Assembly: GCF_003732425.1 (NCBI RefSeq)
Contig: NZ_MOBX01000002.1
Location: 245,257 to 309,256, forward strand
Source: Pseudomonas fluorescens
Lineage (GTDB): Bacteria > Pseudomonadota > Gammaproteobacteria > Pseudomonadales > Pseudomonadaceae
Reading direction: 5' to 3'
DNA: 64,000 bases
Shown here: positions 23,896-33,111 of the stretch, one piece after another
Layout of the letters: the number at the start of each line of letters is the position of its first letter
How positions within the stretch are numbered: position 1 is the first letter of the stretch
The notes under the pieces: model-generated
Told to the model about the DNA's origin: nothing
The model's input: only the letters and a program-made list of their open reading frames with translations
The model's database searches: none
Program-made: the position numbers and the translations under genes

Positions 23896-25443
23896 TTAGC
23901 GATTGTTGCCTCCCAGGGTGCCAGTCAGACCACCGAGTACTCCGCCCAGACCGCCACCGGTGGTACCCCCGCTGGTACCGCCGTTGACCAGTCCACCGAC
24001 GGCAGCGACGGTGCCGCCGACGTTGCTGACCAGACCACCGACCGCAGTGGTGACCGGGTTGTTGGTCGCAGCAATGCTGCCGCCGATACTGCTGACCGCA
24101 CCGCCCACCTGGCCAGTGAGACCTGCAACGGGTGAGCCGATACCGGTCGCTGCGCCAAGTTGCTGAGTCACGTTGGTGACGCCACTGGTGACCGGGTTCA
24201 GACCTGCACCCAATGCTCCGCCAACCGTGGCCAGAGGTGAGGTTGTCGCGGTGATCGGGGTGCCCGATCCGCCAAGCACGGTGTTGAGCGAAGCAACGGT
24301 ATTACCCAGGCCGACAGCGGTCACGCCGCCTGCGCTGACCACGCCATTGGTATTACCGGCATTCAGGCCTGCGCCGACGTTGACCACCGCGCCGCCAACG
24401 GTTTGCAGCAAACCGGTGCCGCCGAGGCCACCGCCCAAACCACCACCCACTCCACCAGTACCCGAACCAGTGCCGCTGGATACCAGACCACCGGCCTTGC
24501 CGACCGTGGTGCCGGTATCGCTCAACGCGCCGCCGAGTGTATTGGTCAGGGCATTGCCGTTACCCGCATCGGTGACCTTGCCGCCCAGGGTGTTCACCGC
24601 GCCGCCGACTTGCGCAACCACGCCTTTGAGCGGGGCGCCCAGACCGGTCGCATCGCCAACTTTGTCAGTGGTGCTTTCAACCATCGCAATCACCGGCACC
24701 AGACTACCGCCGAGTTTGTTCGTCAGTTGGCTGGTCGGGCCGCTGGTCAGCGTGGTGTCGAGGGTATTGCCGAGCATGGTGACTTTCTCGCCGACGCCGT
24801 CGAGCAGTGGCGCGACTTTGGTCACCACGCCGCCTACTACCGGCACGCTGCCCGTCGCAGTGGACAGTTTGGCGCTGAGGTCGGACACGCCGTTGCCGAC
24901 ATCAGTTACTACACCGCCGACCGAAGCAACGGTGGTAGTCAGGCCGTTAGGGTCGGTGGCCAGTTTGCCAATGCCATTGGCCACTCCGTCACCCAAGGTG
25001 CTGACAACATTGCCGGCGGTGTTAGCCGCACTCTGCACTACGCCACCGACCACAGGTACGGTGCTCAGCGAGTCGCCGATCTGGCCAACGCCATCGCCGA
25101 CACCCGCAACGGTCTTACCGACATCCTGCACCAGTGTGGTGGTCACCAAGGGAGTAGGGGTTGGATTGGTCGGATTGGTAGGATCCGTTGGATCTGTCGG
25201 GTTGGTTGGATTGGTCGGATCGGTGCCACCTGTACCACCGGTTCCGCCAGTTCCCGCAGTATCACCGCTGCCACCCGTACCGCCAGTACCCGAGGTGCCG
25301 CCAGTGCCAGCAGTACCGTCCGCCGAAGAACTGCCGGAACTGCTTTTATGACCGCCACCACCGCTGCTGCAGCCGGTGAGGCCAAGGGAGAGAATCAATG
25401 CCAGAGCGATTGCCGATTTGCACCACATGCCTTGAGTTTTCAT
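23896..25443 (-). CDS. collagen-like Gly/Thr/Val-rich repeat lipoprotein
   Basis: 515 residues from the ATG at 25443 (AAGGA nine bases before it). Lipobox GLTGC with Cys25; Ser at +2 favours the outer membrane. Residues about 28-75 are Gly/Thr/Ser low-complexity, about 75-105 a (N/D)PT repeat stalk, and about 105-515 an array of loosely repeated 25-35 residue units around VGGVV and LGGxV, almost free of charge, Cys and aromatics. I know similar proteins only as collagen-like triple helix repeat entries, though strict Gly-X-Y periodicity is not evident here. The chain looks like a surface adhesin or amyloid-like fibre. The next gene is a TpsB pore. Confidence 0.7.
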   Translation of the reverse strand: MKTQGMWCKSAIALALILSLGLTGCSSGGGGHKSSSGSSSADGTAGTGGTSGTGGTGGSGDTAGTGGTGGTGGTDPTNPTNPTDPTDPTNPTNPTPTPLVTTTLVQDVGKTVAGVGDGVGQIGDSLSTVPVVGGVVQSAANTAGNVVSTLGDGVANGIGKLATDPNGLTTTVASVGGVVTDVGNGVSDLSAKLSTATGSVPVVGGVVTKVAPLLDGVGEKVTMLGNTLDTTLTSGPTSQLTNKLGGSLVPVIAMVESTTDKVGDATGLGAPLKGVVAQVGGAVNTLGGKVTDAGNGNALTNTLGGALSDTGTTVGKAGGLVSSGTGSGTGGVGGGLGGGLGGTGLLQTVGGAVVNVGAGLNAGNTNGVVSAGGVTAVGLGNTVASLNTVLGGSGTPITATTSPLATVGGALGAGLNPVTSGVTNVTQQLGAATGIGSPVAGLTGQVGGAVSSIGGSIAATNNPVTTAVGGLVSNVGGTVAAVGGLVNGGTSGGTTGGGLGGVLGGLTGTLGGNNR

Positions 25444-25571
25444 GATTGAGATTCCTTGCACCTGTTACAACGTTCGTTGTCTTCGATGGCTCGCCGATCT
25501 GTTGTCGGTGATGCCTTCGCCCGTTGTGCTCAATCTCAGTCCGGGGGCAGGTTTCGCACCATTCTCAAGTT

Positions 25572-25624
25572 GGTATTAACGCCTTTATATATAAGGTGAA
25601 GTTCAGCGCCTAAGGACTAATACC
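25572..25624. promoter_or_regulatory. inverted repeat upstream of the collagen-like gene
   Basis: GGTATTA at 25572-25578 and TAATACC at 25618-25624 are inverted copies enclosing the near-palindrome CCTTTATATATAAGG. They lie about 130-180 bases upstream of the leftward gene, a plausible control region. Confidence 0.35.
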
Positions 25625-25640
25625 CAGGATATAGCCGCAC

Positions 25641-25676
25641 AAAAAAAGGCCTTGATAATCAAGGCCCTGGTTTTTT
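25641..25676. terminator. bidirectional terminator after the maoC-like gene
   Basis: Stem GGCCTTGA/TCAAGGCC at 25648-25655 with 25659-25666. Reading leftward it is followed by seven T residues (A run 25641-25647), which suits the fabG-maoC operon. A T run at 25671-25676 allows some rightward use. Confidence 0.8.
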
Positions 25677-25742
25677 CGGCGGAAGGAGCAAGGACGGCGA
25701 AAACTTAAGTTATATACACACAATTAACGATGTCCCAAGTGC

Positions 25743-26597
25743 TCAGGCAATGGGTTGCCACTGCCCGACCATATGTTCCAGGTCTTGCGCACCGATCAGT
25801 CGCAGCTCACCACTCGAGCCTGCCGCGCTCGCCAGCAACGTCACCTCACTGGGCAGGCGCACCGGTTTGCGAAAGTGCACGGCGATCTCGAGGTTGGCCT
25901 TGGGCAAATGATCGCTCAGGGCTGCGAGTGTCCGCGCCTTGTTCCACAACCCATGGGCAATGGCCGTTGGAAAACCGAACAGCTTGGCGCTGGCGGCGCT
26001 CAGGTGAATCGGGTTGTAGTCTCCGGACACTTTGGCGTATTGCCGACCGATATCGGCCGGGGCTTTCCAGCGCGCCACGTCCTCCAATGACTGTGATGGT
26101 TCCCAGGTACGCTCGACTGGCTCACCCGCAAGCTTCACGCCGCGACAGAGCATCTGGCTTTCGGCTTCCCACAACGGCCCGAGCTGATCATCCAGGGTGG
26201 TCAGCAGATCGAACGTCGCACCTTTGGGATGCGCTTGCAGATTGGTCACGCGTACGCTCACCTGCGCCCGGGCGATCCCGCCCATTGGGCGTAACACGCG
26301 AATGCGGTTACTCAGATGAATCAGCCCCAACAGTGGGAACGGAAATGCTTTGGCGGTGAGCAATTGCATCTGCAGGGCGAAGGCGAGGATGTGCGGATAC
26401 GTCGGTGGCAGCAGACCGTCATCGACAAATCCGCAGACCTTGCGATAGGCCGCCAGACGTTGGCCATCGACATCGACCCAACAGCGCAAACCGCTGTCGG
26501 GCAATTGCGTGCCGGTGATTTTGCGTCGCACCGCCGCCCGTGCGTACAGCCCGGGCAGACTCGGTTCGCGATCCAGCGTATGCCATTCGATGCTCAT
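25743..26597 (-). CDS. MaoC-like acyl dehydratase
   Basis: 284 residues from the ATG at 26597, two bases after the fabG stop (a longer open frame upstream is a shadow of fabG). The C-terminal half contains YAKVSGDYNPIHLSAASAKLFGFPTAIAHGLWNKAR, the hot-dog hydratase motif with catalytic Asp and His. The N-terminal half is a second, degenerate hot-dog domain, as in two-domain MaoC proteins. It probably dehydrates or hydrates 3-hydroxyacyl/enoyl thioesters together with the adjacent FabG and the thiolase. No signal peptide. Confidence 0.87.
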   Translation of the reverse strand: MSIEWHTLDREPSLPGLYARAAVRRKITGTQLPDSGLRCWVDVDGQRLAAYRKVCGFVDDGLLPPTYPHILAFALQMQLLTAKAFPFPLLGLIHLSNRIRVLRPMGGIARAQVSVRVTNLQAHPKGATFDLLTTLDDQLGPLWEAESQMLCRGVKLAGEPVERTWEPSQSLEDVARWKAPADIGRQYAKVSGDYNPIHLSAASAKLFGFPTAIAHGLWNKARTLAALSDHLPKANLEIAVHFRKPVRLPSEVTLLASAAGSSGELRLIGAQDLEHMVGQWQPIA

Positions 26598-26599
26598 GC

Positions 26600-27952
26600 C
26601 TAAGCCCCCAGAACACTTTGTCCACAGACCCGCAGCGCCTGCCCGGTGAATGCGCCGGAGCCCGGTTGCGCCAGCCATGCAACGGCTTCGGCGACGTCTT
26701 GCGGCAAGCCGCCCTGACCGAGCGAACTCATGCGCCGGCCAGCCTCGCGCAGGCCGAACGGAATGTGTGCAGTCATCTGCGTCTCGATAAAGCCGGGCGC
26801 GACGGCGTTGATGCTGATACCGCGCTCCAGCAGCACGGGCGCCCATGCCTGCGCCAGCCCGATCAACCCGGCCTTGCTCGCGGCATAGTTGGTTTGCCCG
26901 CGGTTACCGGCAATGCCGCTGATCGAGGCCAGCAGAATCACCCGCGCGTTGTCGTGCAGCGTGCCGCTGTCGAGCAGTGCCTGGGTCAGCACTTGCGGCG
27001 CGTTGAGATTGACCGCGAGCACGGCATCCCAGAATTCCGGGGTCATGTTGGCCAGGGTTTTGTCGCGGGTGATACCGGCGTTGTGCACCAGAATATCGAG
27101 GCCGTCAGGCAGTTGTTCGATCAGTTGCGTGGCGGCGTCGGCGGCGCAGATATCCAGGGTAATCGCGCGGCCGCCGAGGCGGGCGGCGAGGGCGTCCAGA
27201 TCGGTCTTCGCCGGCGGCACGTCGAGCAGGATCACCTCGGCGCCGTCGCGAGCCAGGGTTTCGGCAATCGATGCGCCGATACCGCGAGCCGCGCCGGTGA
27301 CCAGCGCCTTGCGTCCGGCCAGTGGGCGCGTCCAGTCCGTCACCTGCGTCGCACAAGCTGTAAGGCGAATCACCTGGCCGGACACGAACGCACTTTTCGG
27401 CGAGAGGAAAAACCGCAGCGGGCCTTCCAGTTGATCTTCGGCGCCTTCACCGACGTAGATCAATTGCAGCGTGCCGCCGCTGCGCAGTTCCTTGGCCAGC
27501 GAACGGGAAAACCCTTCCAGCGCTCGTTGCGCACTGGCGGCAAAGGGATCACCGAGAGTTTCCGGCGCACGGCCAAGAATCACCAGATGGGCGCTGTGCT
27601 CAAGGTTCTTCATCAACGGCTGGAAAAATTCGCGCAGTTGCTTGAGCTGGTCGGTGTGCAACAAGTCGCTGGCGTCGAACACCACGGCTTTGAGCTTCGG
27701 GCCGTGGCCGGGAATCCATTCGGTGGCGGTTGCCGGTTGCTCGCCGTAGCGGTAGATGCTCTCGGTCAAGCGATTGGCGAAGACACTGACGCGCTCGGCC
27801 AGCGGGCCGCCGCCGATCAGCAGCGCACCCTCCACGGGCCGCAGGCGCCCGGCCTGCCAGCGTTCCAGCCGCACCGGCGACGGCAGGCCCAGCGCCCCGA
27901 CCAGACGATGGCCGATGGACGAGTTGGCGAAGTCGATATAGCGGTCAGACAT
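26600..27952 (-). CDS. long-form 3-oxoacyl-ACP/CoA reductase (high-molecular-weight FabG)
   Basis: 450 residues, almost twice an ordinary FabG. Residues about 1-200 form a degenerate flavodoxin-like domain. Residues about 205-450 are a classical SDR: TGAARGIGASIAETL binds NAD(P)H, NAG is at the adenine-side strand, and the catalytic set is Ser in SISGIAGNRGQ with YAASK. This architecture is that of FabG4-type reductases. It forms an operon with the MaoC-like gene and is divergent from a thiolase, so together they cover reductase, dehydratase and thiolase steps. Confidence 0.9.
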   Translation of the reverse strand: MSDRYIDFANSSIGHRLVGALGLPSPVRLERWQAGRLRPVEGALLIGGGPLAERVSVFANRLTESIYRYGEQPATATEWIPGHGPKLKAVVFDASDLLHTDQLKQLREFFQPLMKNLEHSAHLVILGRAPETLGDPFAASAQRALEGFSRSLAKELRSGGTLQLIYVGEGAEDQLEGPLRFFLSPKSAFVSGQVIRLTACATQVTDWTRPLAGRKALVTGAARGIGASIAETLARDGAEVILLDVPPAKTDLDALAARLGGRAITLDICAADAATQLIEQLPDGLDILVHNAGITRDKTLANMTPEFWDAVLAVNLNAPQVLTQALLDSGTLHDNARVILLASISGIAGNRGQTNYAASKAGLIGLAQAWAPVLLERGISINAVAPGFIETQMTAHIPFGLREAGRRMSSLGQGGLPQDVAEAVAWLAQPGSGAFTGQALRVCGQSVLGA

Positions 27953-28105
27953 GGAACGCTCTCCAGAAGTTGGGGTTCAAAGTGTGGACTACCGATGACA
28001 AACAATCGTTCGATCCACGCAATAAGGCCTACGCTAGAACAGCAGAGTAGTTTGCCCCCGGCGGTTTTGTTGGCGAACCCACATTCAGAAACACAGCTGA
28101 ACCCC

Positions 28106-28192
28106 TGTAGGCGTGAGCCTGCTCGCGATATCGGTGTGTCAGAAAAGATTTCTAGACTGATACACCGCTATCGCGAGCAGGCTCACTCCTAC
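28106..28192. repeat. REP pair (family A), inverted
   Basis: GTAGGCGTGAGCCTGCTCGC at 28106 and its inverted partner ending at 28192. It sits between the divergent fabG-like and thiolase genes, within their upstream region. Confidence 0.88.
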
Positions 28193-28235
28193 AAGGGATT
28201 GGCGTGAATTCAAGCTTTTCGAAAAGGAGTTATTC

Positions 28236-29513
28236 ATGAGTCAGCTGCGCCGCGTCGCGATCATCGGCGGTAACCGTATCCCTTTCGCCCGTTCCAACGG
28301 GCCGTACGCCACGGCCAGCAATCAGGCGATGCTCACCGCCGCCCTTGAAGGGCTGATCGAGCGCTACAACCTGCACGGCCAGCGCATCGGTGAAGTGGTG
28401 GCGGGCGCGGTGCTGAAATTGTCACGAGATATGAGCCTGACCCGCGAATGCGTGCTCGGCTCGCGTCTGTCGCCGGCCACGCCCGCTTATGACATTCAGC
28501 AAGCCTGCGGCACCGGACTGGAAGCGGCGATCCTGGTGGCAAACAAGATTGCCCTCGGCCAGATCGAGAGCGGCATCGCTGGTGGCGTCGACACCACGTC
28601 GGACGCGCCGATCGGCGTCAGCGAAGGCCTGCGCAAAATTCTCCTGCAAGCCAACCGCGCCAAGACCACTGGCGACAAGTTGAAAACCTTTCTGCAACTA
28701 CGGCCGCAACACCTGATCCCGGAATTTCCACGCAATGGCGAACCACGCACCGGCCTGTCGATGGGCCAGCACTGCGAGCTGATGGCGCAGACCTGGCAGA
28801 TCCCGCGTGAGGATCAGGATCAACTGGCCCTTGAAAGCCACCACAAACTCGCCGCGTCCTACAGCGAGGGCTGGCACAACGACTTGATGACACCGTTCCT
28901 TGGCCTGACCCGCGACAACAACTTGCGCCCGGACCTGACCCTGGAAAAACTCGCGACGCTGAAACCGGCCTTCGAAAAAAGCGCGCAAGGCACGTTGACG
29001 GCAGGCAACTCCACGCCGCTGACCGATGGCGCATCTGTGGTGCTGCTCGGCAGTGAAGAGTGGGCCAAAGAGCGCGGTTTGCCGATCCTCGCTTATCTGC
29101 GCGATGGCGAAGCGGCGGCGGTGGATTTCGTCAACGGCGCCGAAGGGCTGCTGATGGCGCCGGTGTATGCGGTGCCGCGGTTGCTGGCGCGCAACGGGCT
29201 GACTTTGCAGGACTTCGATTATTACGAAATTCATGAAGCGTTCGCGGCGCAAGTGCTGTGCACCCTGAAGGCCTGGGAAGATCCCGACTACTGCAAAACC
29301 CGTCTGGGCCTGGACGCGCCGTTGGGTTCGATTGATCGCAGCCGGCTCAATGTGAAGGGCAGTTCGCTGGCGGCCGGGCATCCGTTTGCCGCCACCGGTG
29401 GGCGCATCGTCGCGAACCTGGCGAAGTTGCTGGACGCAGCGGGCAAGGGCCGCGGCCTGATCTCGATCTGCGCGGCGGGCGGGCAGGGTGTGACCGCCAT
29501 TATCGAGCGCTAA
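28236..29513 (+). CDS. acetyl-CoA C-acyltransferase (thiolase)
   Basis: 425 residues. Nucleophilic Cys91 in DIQQACGTG, the HEAFAAQ motif, GHPFAATGGR (active-site His) and ICAAGGQG with the second active-site Cys are all present. Length and the HEAFAAQ motif fit the FadI-like branch. It cleaves or condenses 3-ketoacyl-CoA and acetyl-CoA. AAAAGGAG precedes the ATG. Its divergent partners supply the other beta-oxidation-type steps, so a shared lipid or PHA-related pathway is likely. Confidence 0.9.
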   Translation: MSQLRRVAIIGGNRIPFARSNGPYATASNQAMLTAALEGLIERYNLHGQRIGEVVAGAVLKLSRDMSLTRECVLGSRLSPATPAYDIQQACGTGLEAAILVANKIALGQIESGIAGGVDTTSDAPIGVSEGLRKILLQANRAKTTGDKLKTFLQLRPQHLIPEFPRNGEPRTGLSMGQHCELMAQTWQIPREDQDQLALESHHKLAASYSEGWHNDLMTPFLGLTRDNNLRPDLTLEKLATLKPAFEKSAQGTLTAGNSTPLTDGASVVLLGSEEWAKERGLPILAYLRDGEAAAVDFVNGAEGLLMAPVYAVPRLLARNGLTLQDFDYYEIHEAFAAQVLCTLKAWEDPDYCKTRLGLDAPLGSIDRSRLNVKGSSLAAGHPFAATGGRIVANLAKLLDAAGKGRGLISICAAGGQGVTAIIER

Positions 29514-29588
29514 AAGACCGCAGCCTGCGGCAGCTCCTGCAAAACACGATCCTTGTAGGGCTGCCGCAGGCTGCGATCTTTTGATTTT
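29514..29588. repeat. REP pair (family B), inverted
   Basis: GCAGCCTGCGGCAGCTCCTG at 29520 and GTAGGGCTGCCGCAGGCTGC around 29555 form a hairpin pair between the convergent thiolase and chemoreceptor genes. Confidence 0.8.
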
Positions 29589-31535
29589 TCAGGTACGGAA
29601 CCTTCTGACCAACCCATCCAGCTCATTCGACAACCCCGCCAGACTCTGCGAATCCAGGCGCGCCGAGTTGGCCAGTTCCGCCACCAACTGCGCGTCCCCG
29701 TGAATCTGGCTGATGTGCCGATTGATGTCCTCAGCCACTTGATGCTGTTCTTCAGCAGCGGTGGCGATCTGCGTGTTCATGTCGCGGATCACGTCCACCG
29801 ACTCGCTGATCTGCCCGAAGCTTTCCCGCGCCTCGCCGATACGCGTCACTGACTGCTGCGATACCTCAAGGCTGGCGTGCATCTGTTGCGTGACCTGACT
29901 GGTGCGCTTGGCCAGATTGCCGAGCAGACCATCGATCTCTGCCGTTGAATCTGCCGTGCGTTTGGCCAGTGCACGCACCTCATCGGCGACCACGGCAAAA
30001 CCGCGGCCCTGCTCACCGGCGCGCGCCGCTTCGATGGCGGCGTTGAGTGCCAGCAGGTTGGTCTGCTCGGCGATGGAACGGATGGTGCCGAGGATCGACT
30101 GGATATCGTTGCTGTCGCGCTCCAGTTGCTGCATTGACTGCGCCGATTGCTCCAGCTCCTGGCTCAGTTGATCGACGCTGTGCACCGCCGCATCAATCTG
30201 CTGCTGACCTTGGCGGGCCTGACGCTGGCCGCTGTCGGCGGAGTCCGCTGCCTGACTGCACGAGCGCGCGACTTCGTTGGCGGTGGCGACCATTTCGTGG
30301 AATGCGGTCGAGACCATGTCGACAGCTTCACGCTGACGTCCGGCGGCTTCGGCCATGTCGCTTGAGACGCGGGTCGAACTCTGCGAGGTCGCAAGGATTT
30401 TCCCGGCGGCGCCACCGATGTGCTGAATCAGGCTGCGGATCGCGGTGAGGAACTGATTGAACCAGTTGGCCAATTGCGCGGTTTCGTCGTTGCCACGGAT
30501 GTCGAGGTTTTTGGTCAGGTCGCCTTCGCCTTGGGCGATACCTTCCAGACCACTGGCGACGCTGCGGATCGGCCGCACGATGAGGGTGGCGAAACTGGCG
30601 CCGACCACGGCGAAGAGCACGGCCAGTACGGCGGCGATGATCGCGATCAGCCAGGTCAGTTGTGTGGCGGAGCTCATCACATCGCTCTGCTTGATCAGGC
30701 CGACGAAGGTCCAGCCCAATTGCTCCGACGGCCAGACGTTGGCCATGTAGCGTTCGCCGTTAAGCTCGACTTCGACCAGGCCTTTGCCGGCCTTGGCCAG
30801 TTGCGCATAGCCTTCGCCGAGGCTGTCCAGCGGCTTGAAGTTGTGTTCCGGCTGTTTCGGATCGACCAGCACCGTGCCGCTGTTTTCCAAAAGCATCAGG
30901 TAGCCGGTTTCGCCCAGCTTGATCTGTTTGACGATCTCGGTGAGCTGCTTGAGCGTTACGTCGATGCTGACCACGCCGCCGTTGCTGCCGAGTTTGTTAT
31001 CGATGGTGCGCACGGTGCTGACGTAGGTCGCATCGTCCTGCGCCCAGTAGTAAGCGGCGGTACGCAACGGCTTGCCCGGTTTGGCCTGGGCGGCCTTGTA
31101 CCACGGCCGCTGGCGCGGGTCGTAGTTGTTGAGTCTGGGGTCGTCCGGCCACGACACATAACCACCGGCGGCGGTGCCGACGATGGCGTAGGCGTAAGCC
31201 GGGTGGGCGTTGCCCAGATCCTGCAGGAACGCGAAGACCTTTTTGTCCATCTCGCCCTGCGGGATGGATTCGGCGTTGGCGCTCATGTAGGTCTTGAGGC
31301 TGTCGTCGGTGTTTTTGATCAGCGGTTGCGACGCCAGGTAATCGACGTTCTGGCTGATGCCATCAAAAAACAGCTGCATGGCATTGCTGACCTGACGAAT
31401 CTCGCGACCGCTGCCGTCGACAAAACTGTCCCGGGCATCGCTGCGCAGGTTCATCACCACCAGCGTTGCGACCAGCACCACCGGCAAGCAGGCGATGATT
31501 GCAAACGCCCACGTCAATTTCTGTTTGATGTTCAT
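29589..31535 (-). CDS. methyl-accepting chemotaxis protein with dCACHE sensor (Pct-like)
   Basis: 648 residues from the ATG at 31535 (GGAG upstream). Two membrane helices (about 8-30 and 285-305) bracket a double-CACHE ligand domain containing [12 protein letters not shown] and YVSTVRT...[15 protein letters not shown] segment ([20 protein letters not shown]) and the signalling hairpin tip [34 protein letters not shown] follow. The Y-x4-R-x-W-Y part of the amino-acid sensing motif is present, but the Asp expected two residues after the next Tyr is not, so the ligand may not be a common L-amino acid. Confidence 0.9.
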   Translation of the reverse strand: MNIKQKLTWAFAIIACLPVVLVATLVVMNLRSDARDSFVDGSGREIRQVSNAMQLFFDGISQNVDYLASQPLIKNTDDSLKTYMSANAESIPQGEMDKKVFAFLQDLGNAHPAYAYAIVGTAAGGYVSWPDDPRLNNYDPRQRPWYKAAQAKPGKPLRTAAYYWAQDDATYVSTVRTIDNKLGSNGGVVSIDVTLKQLTEIVKQIKLGETGYLMLLENSGTVLVDPKQPEHNFKPLDSLGEGYAQLAKAGKGLVEVELNGERYMANVWPSEQLGWTFVGLIKQSDVMSSATQLTWLIAIIAAVLAVLFAVVGASFATLIVRPIRSVASGLEGIAQGEGDLTKNLDIRGNDETAQLANWFNQFLTAIRSLIQHIGGAAGKILATSQSSTRVSSDMAEAAGRQREAVDMVSTAFHEMVATANEVARSCSQAADSADSGQRQARQGQQQIDAAVHSVDQLSQELEQSAQSMQQLERDSNDIQSILGTIRSIAEQTNLLALNAAIEAARAGEQGRGFAVVADEVRALAKRTADSTAEIDGLLGNLAKRTSQVTQQMHASLEVSQQSVTRIGEARESFGQISESVDVIRDMNTQIATAAEEQHQVAEDINRHISQIHGDAQLVAELANSARLDSQSLAGLSNELDGLVRRFRT

Positions 31536-31982
31536 CCGCGCTCCAGATTTTCTTGTAGGCCCACGCAGTGCAGATGACTTGTGGTTTATTGGCAGCCGAA
31601 AACGTTGTGGATCACCCGTTTCCCTGAGTGCGGCATCGCTGATTGTTGTGGAACGATTGTCGGACAAGTCCCTCTGTCATTGAGGGCTTCGGCTGCGCAA
31701 CAGGGAAATTGAGGCGACTTTGCAAAAAACTTCCGAAGGGTCATCACGCGGATGTCAGATTCTGTCGCAAATGCCCTTGAAGACCTGTACCAACAAGTGC
31801 AACGGCCTCGGCTATGATTCCCCTCGGTCGATGCGCGAGCGCAGAGTTGGCCCTGTTTAATCCGGCACAGTGTGTGCATTCTCAACGTTCACAGGTCGGC
31901 AACCCCTCCCCGTGATGCGAGGATTGCCGTATAACGAGTGACATTCGCGTGTTTGGTAATAAAGGACCCACAATAAAAGCTG
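31536..31982. other. non-coding region between the chemoreceptor and RIO kinase genes
   Basis: 447 bases holding the divergent upstream regions. A TATAAC at 31930-31935 could be a -10 element for the kinase gene but has no good -35. I see no gene, REP or terminator here. Confidence 0.6.
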
Positions 31983-32879
31983 ATGAAGACTCCAAAACGC
32001 ATTGAACCCCTGATCGAGGACGGTCTGGTCGACGAAGTGCTGCGCCCACTGATGAGTGGCAAAGAAGCAGCTGTTTATGTGGTGCGCTGCGGCAATCAGT
32101 TACGTTGCGCAAAGGTCTACAAGGAGGCGAACAAACGCAGTTTCCGCCAGGCGGCCGAGTATCAGGAAGGCCGCAAGGTGCGCAACAGCCGACAGGCTCG
32201 CGCGATGGCGAAAGGCTCCAAGTTCGGTCGCAAAGAGACCGAAGATGCCTGGCAGAACGCCGAAGTGGCGGCGCTGTTCCGTCTGGCCGGCGCCGGTGTG
32301 CGGGTGCCCAAACCCTACGACTTCCTCGACGGCGTGCTGTTGATGGAACTGGTGGCGGACGAGTTCGGCGACGCCGCGCCGCGTCTCAACGACGTGGTGC
32401 TGGAGCCGGATCAGGCACGCGAATATCACGCGTTCCTGATTTCGCAGATCGTGCTGATGTTGTGTACCGGTCTGGTGCACGGTGACCTTTCGGAGTTCAA
32501 CGTGCTGTTGACGCCGACCGGTCCGGTCATCATCGACCTGCCGCAAGCCGTCGACGCTGCCGGCAACAACCACGCTTTCAGCATGCTGGAGCGCGATGTC
32601 GGCAACATGGCTTCGTACTTCGGGCGCTTTGCCCCGGAGTTGAAGAAGACCAAGTACGCCAAGGAAATGTGGGCGTTGTACGAAGCCGGCACCCTGCACC
32701 CGAACAGTGTGCTGACCGGTGAGTTCGATGATCCGGAAGACCTGGCCGACGTTGGCGGGGTGTTGCGCGAGATCGAAGCGGCGCGCCTCGACGAGGAGCG
32801 CAAGCAGGCCATCCGCGCGGCGGACGACGAGCCGAAAGGCAAGTCCGAGGAGCCGCCGCCACCTCCGTGGATGCAGTGA
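31983..32879 (+). CDS. bacterial RIO-type serine protein kinase
   Basis: 298 residues. P-loop-like SGKEAAVYVV (about 25-34), Lys44 in CAKVYKE, catalytic loop VHGDLSEFN with Asp168 and metal-binding Asp185 in IIDLPQAVD are the RIO kinase hallmarks. The C-terminal tail (about 260-298) is charged and ends in a proline run. Bacterial RIO proteins have no settled substrate. The ribosome binding site is weak (AAAGCTG next to the ATG). A tetraloop terminator follows directly. Confidence 0.9.
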   Translation: MKTPKRIEPLIEDGLVDEVLRPLMSGKEAAVYVVRCGNQLRCAKVYKEANKRSFRQAAEYQEGRKVRNSRQARAMAKGSKFGRKETEDAWQNAEVAALFRLAGAGVRVPKPYDFLDGVLLMELVADEFGDAAPRLNDVVLEPDQAREYHAFLISQIVLMLCTGLVHGDLSEFNVLLTPTGPVIIDLPQAVDAAGNNHAFSMLERDVGNMASYFGRFAPELKKTKYAKEMWALYEAGTLHPNSVLTGEFDDPEDLADVGGVLREIEAARLDEERKQAIRAADDEPKGKSEEPPPPPWMQ

Positions 32880-32891
32880 TCGCTTGACCAG

Positions 32892-32916
32892 AAACCCGGC
32901 TTCGGCCGGGTTTTTT
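32892..32916 (+). terminator. rho-independent terminator after the RIO kinase gene
   Basis: Stem AAACCCGGC/GCCGGGTTT (32892-32900 with 32905-32913), TTCG tetraloop, T run at 32911-32916. Confidence 0.92.
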
Positions 32917-32954
32917 GTGCTCGCACCATTCCACCAGACATCACCCATCCCCCT

Positions 32955-33042
32955 GTGGGAGCGAGCTTGCTCGCGAAGGGGGCATATCAGCCACCATCAT
33001 CATTGACTGACACAACGCATTCGCGAGCAGGCTCGCTCCCAC
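32955..33042. repeat. REP pair (family A), inverted
   Basis: GTGGGAGCGAGCTTGCTCGC at 32955 and the inverted copy ending at 33042. Confidence 0.9.
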
Positions 33043-33111
33043 AGGGGATGGGTGGTGTTGCTGAAAATTGTGTGGGAATCTGACCGGCCTCCGCACACTC
33101 AAGGACTGAAT

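Noticed and set aside
24173..25351. 392-codon Pro/Thr/Val-rich open frame opposite the collagen-like gene
   Set aside because: The composition is just the complement of Gly/Thr-rich codons. No ribosome binding site.
26540..28207. 555-codon open frame opposite the long FabG
   Set aside because: Antisense shadow; it runs through the intergenic REP pair, which a real gene is unlikely to do.
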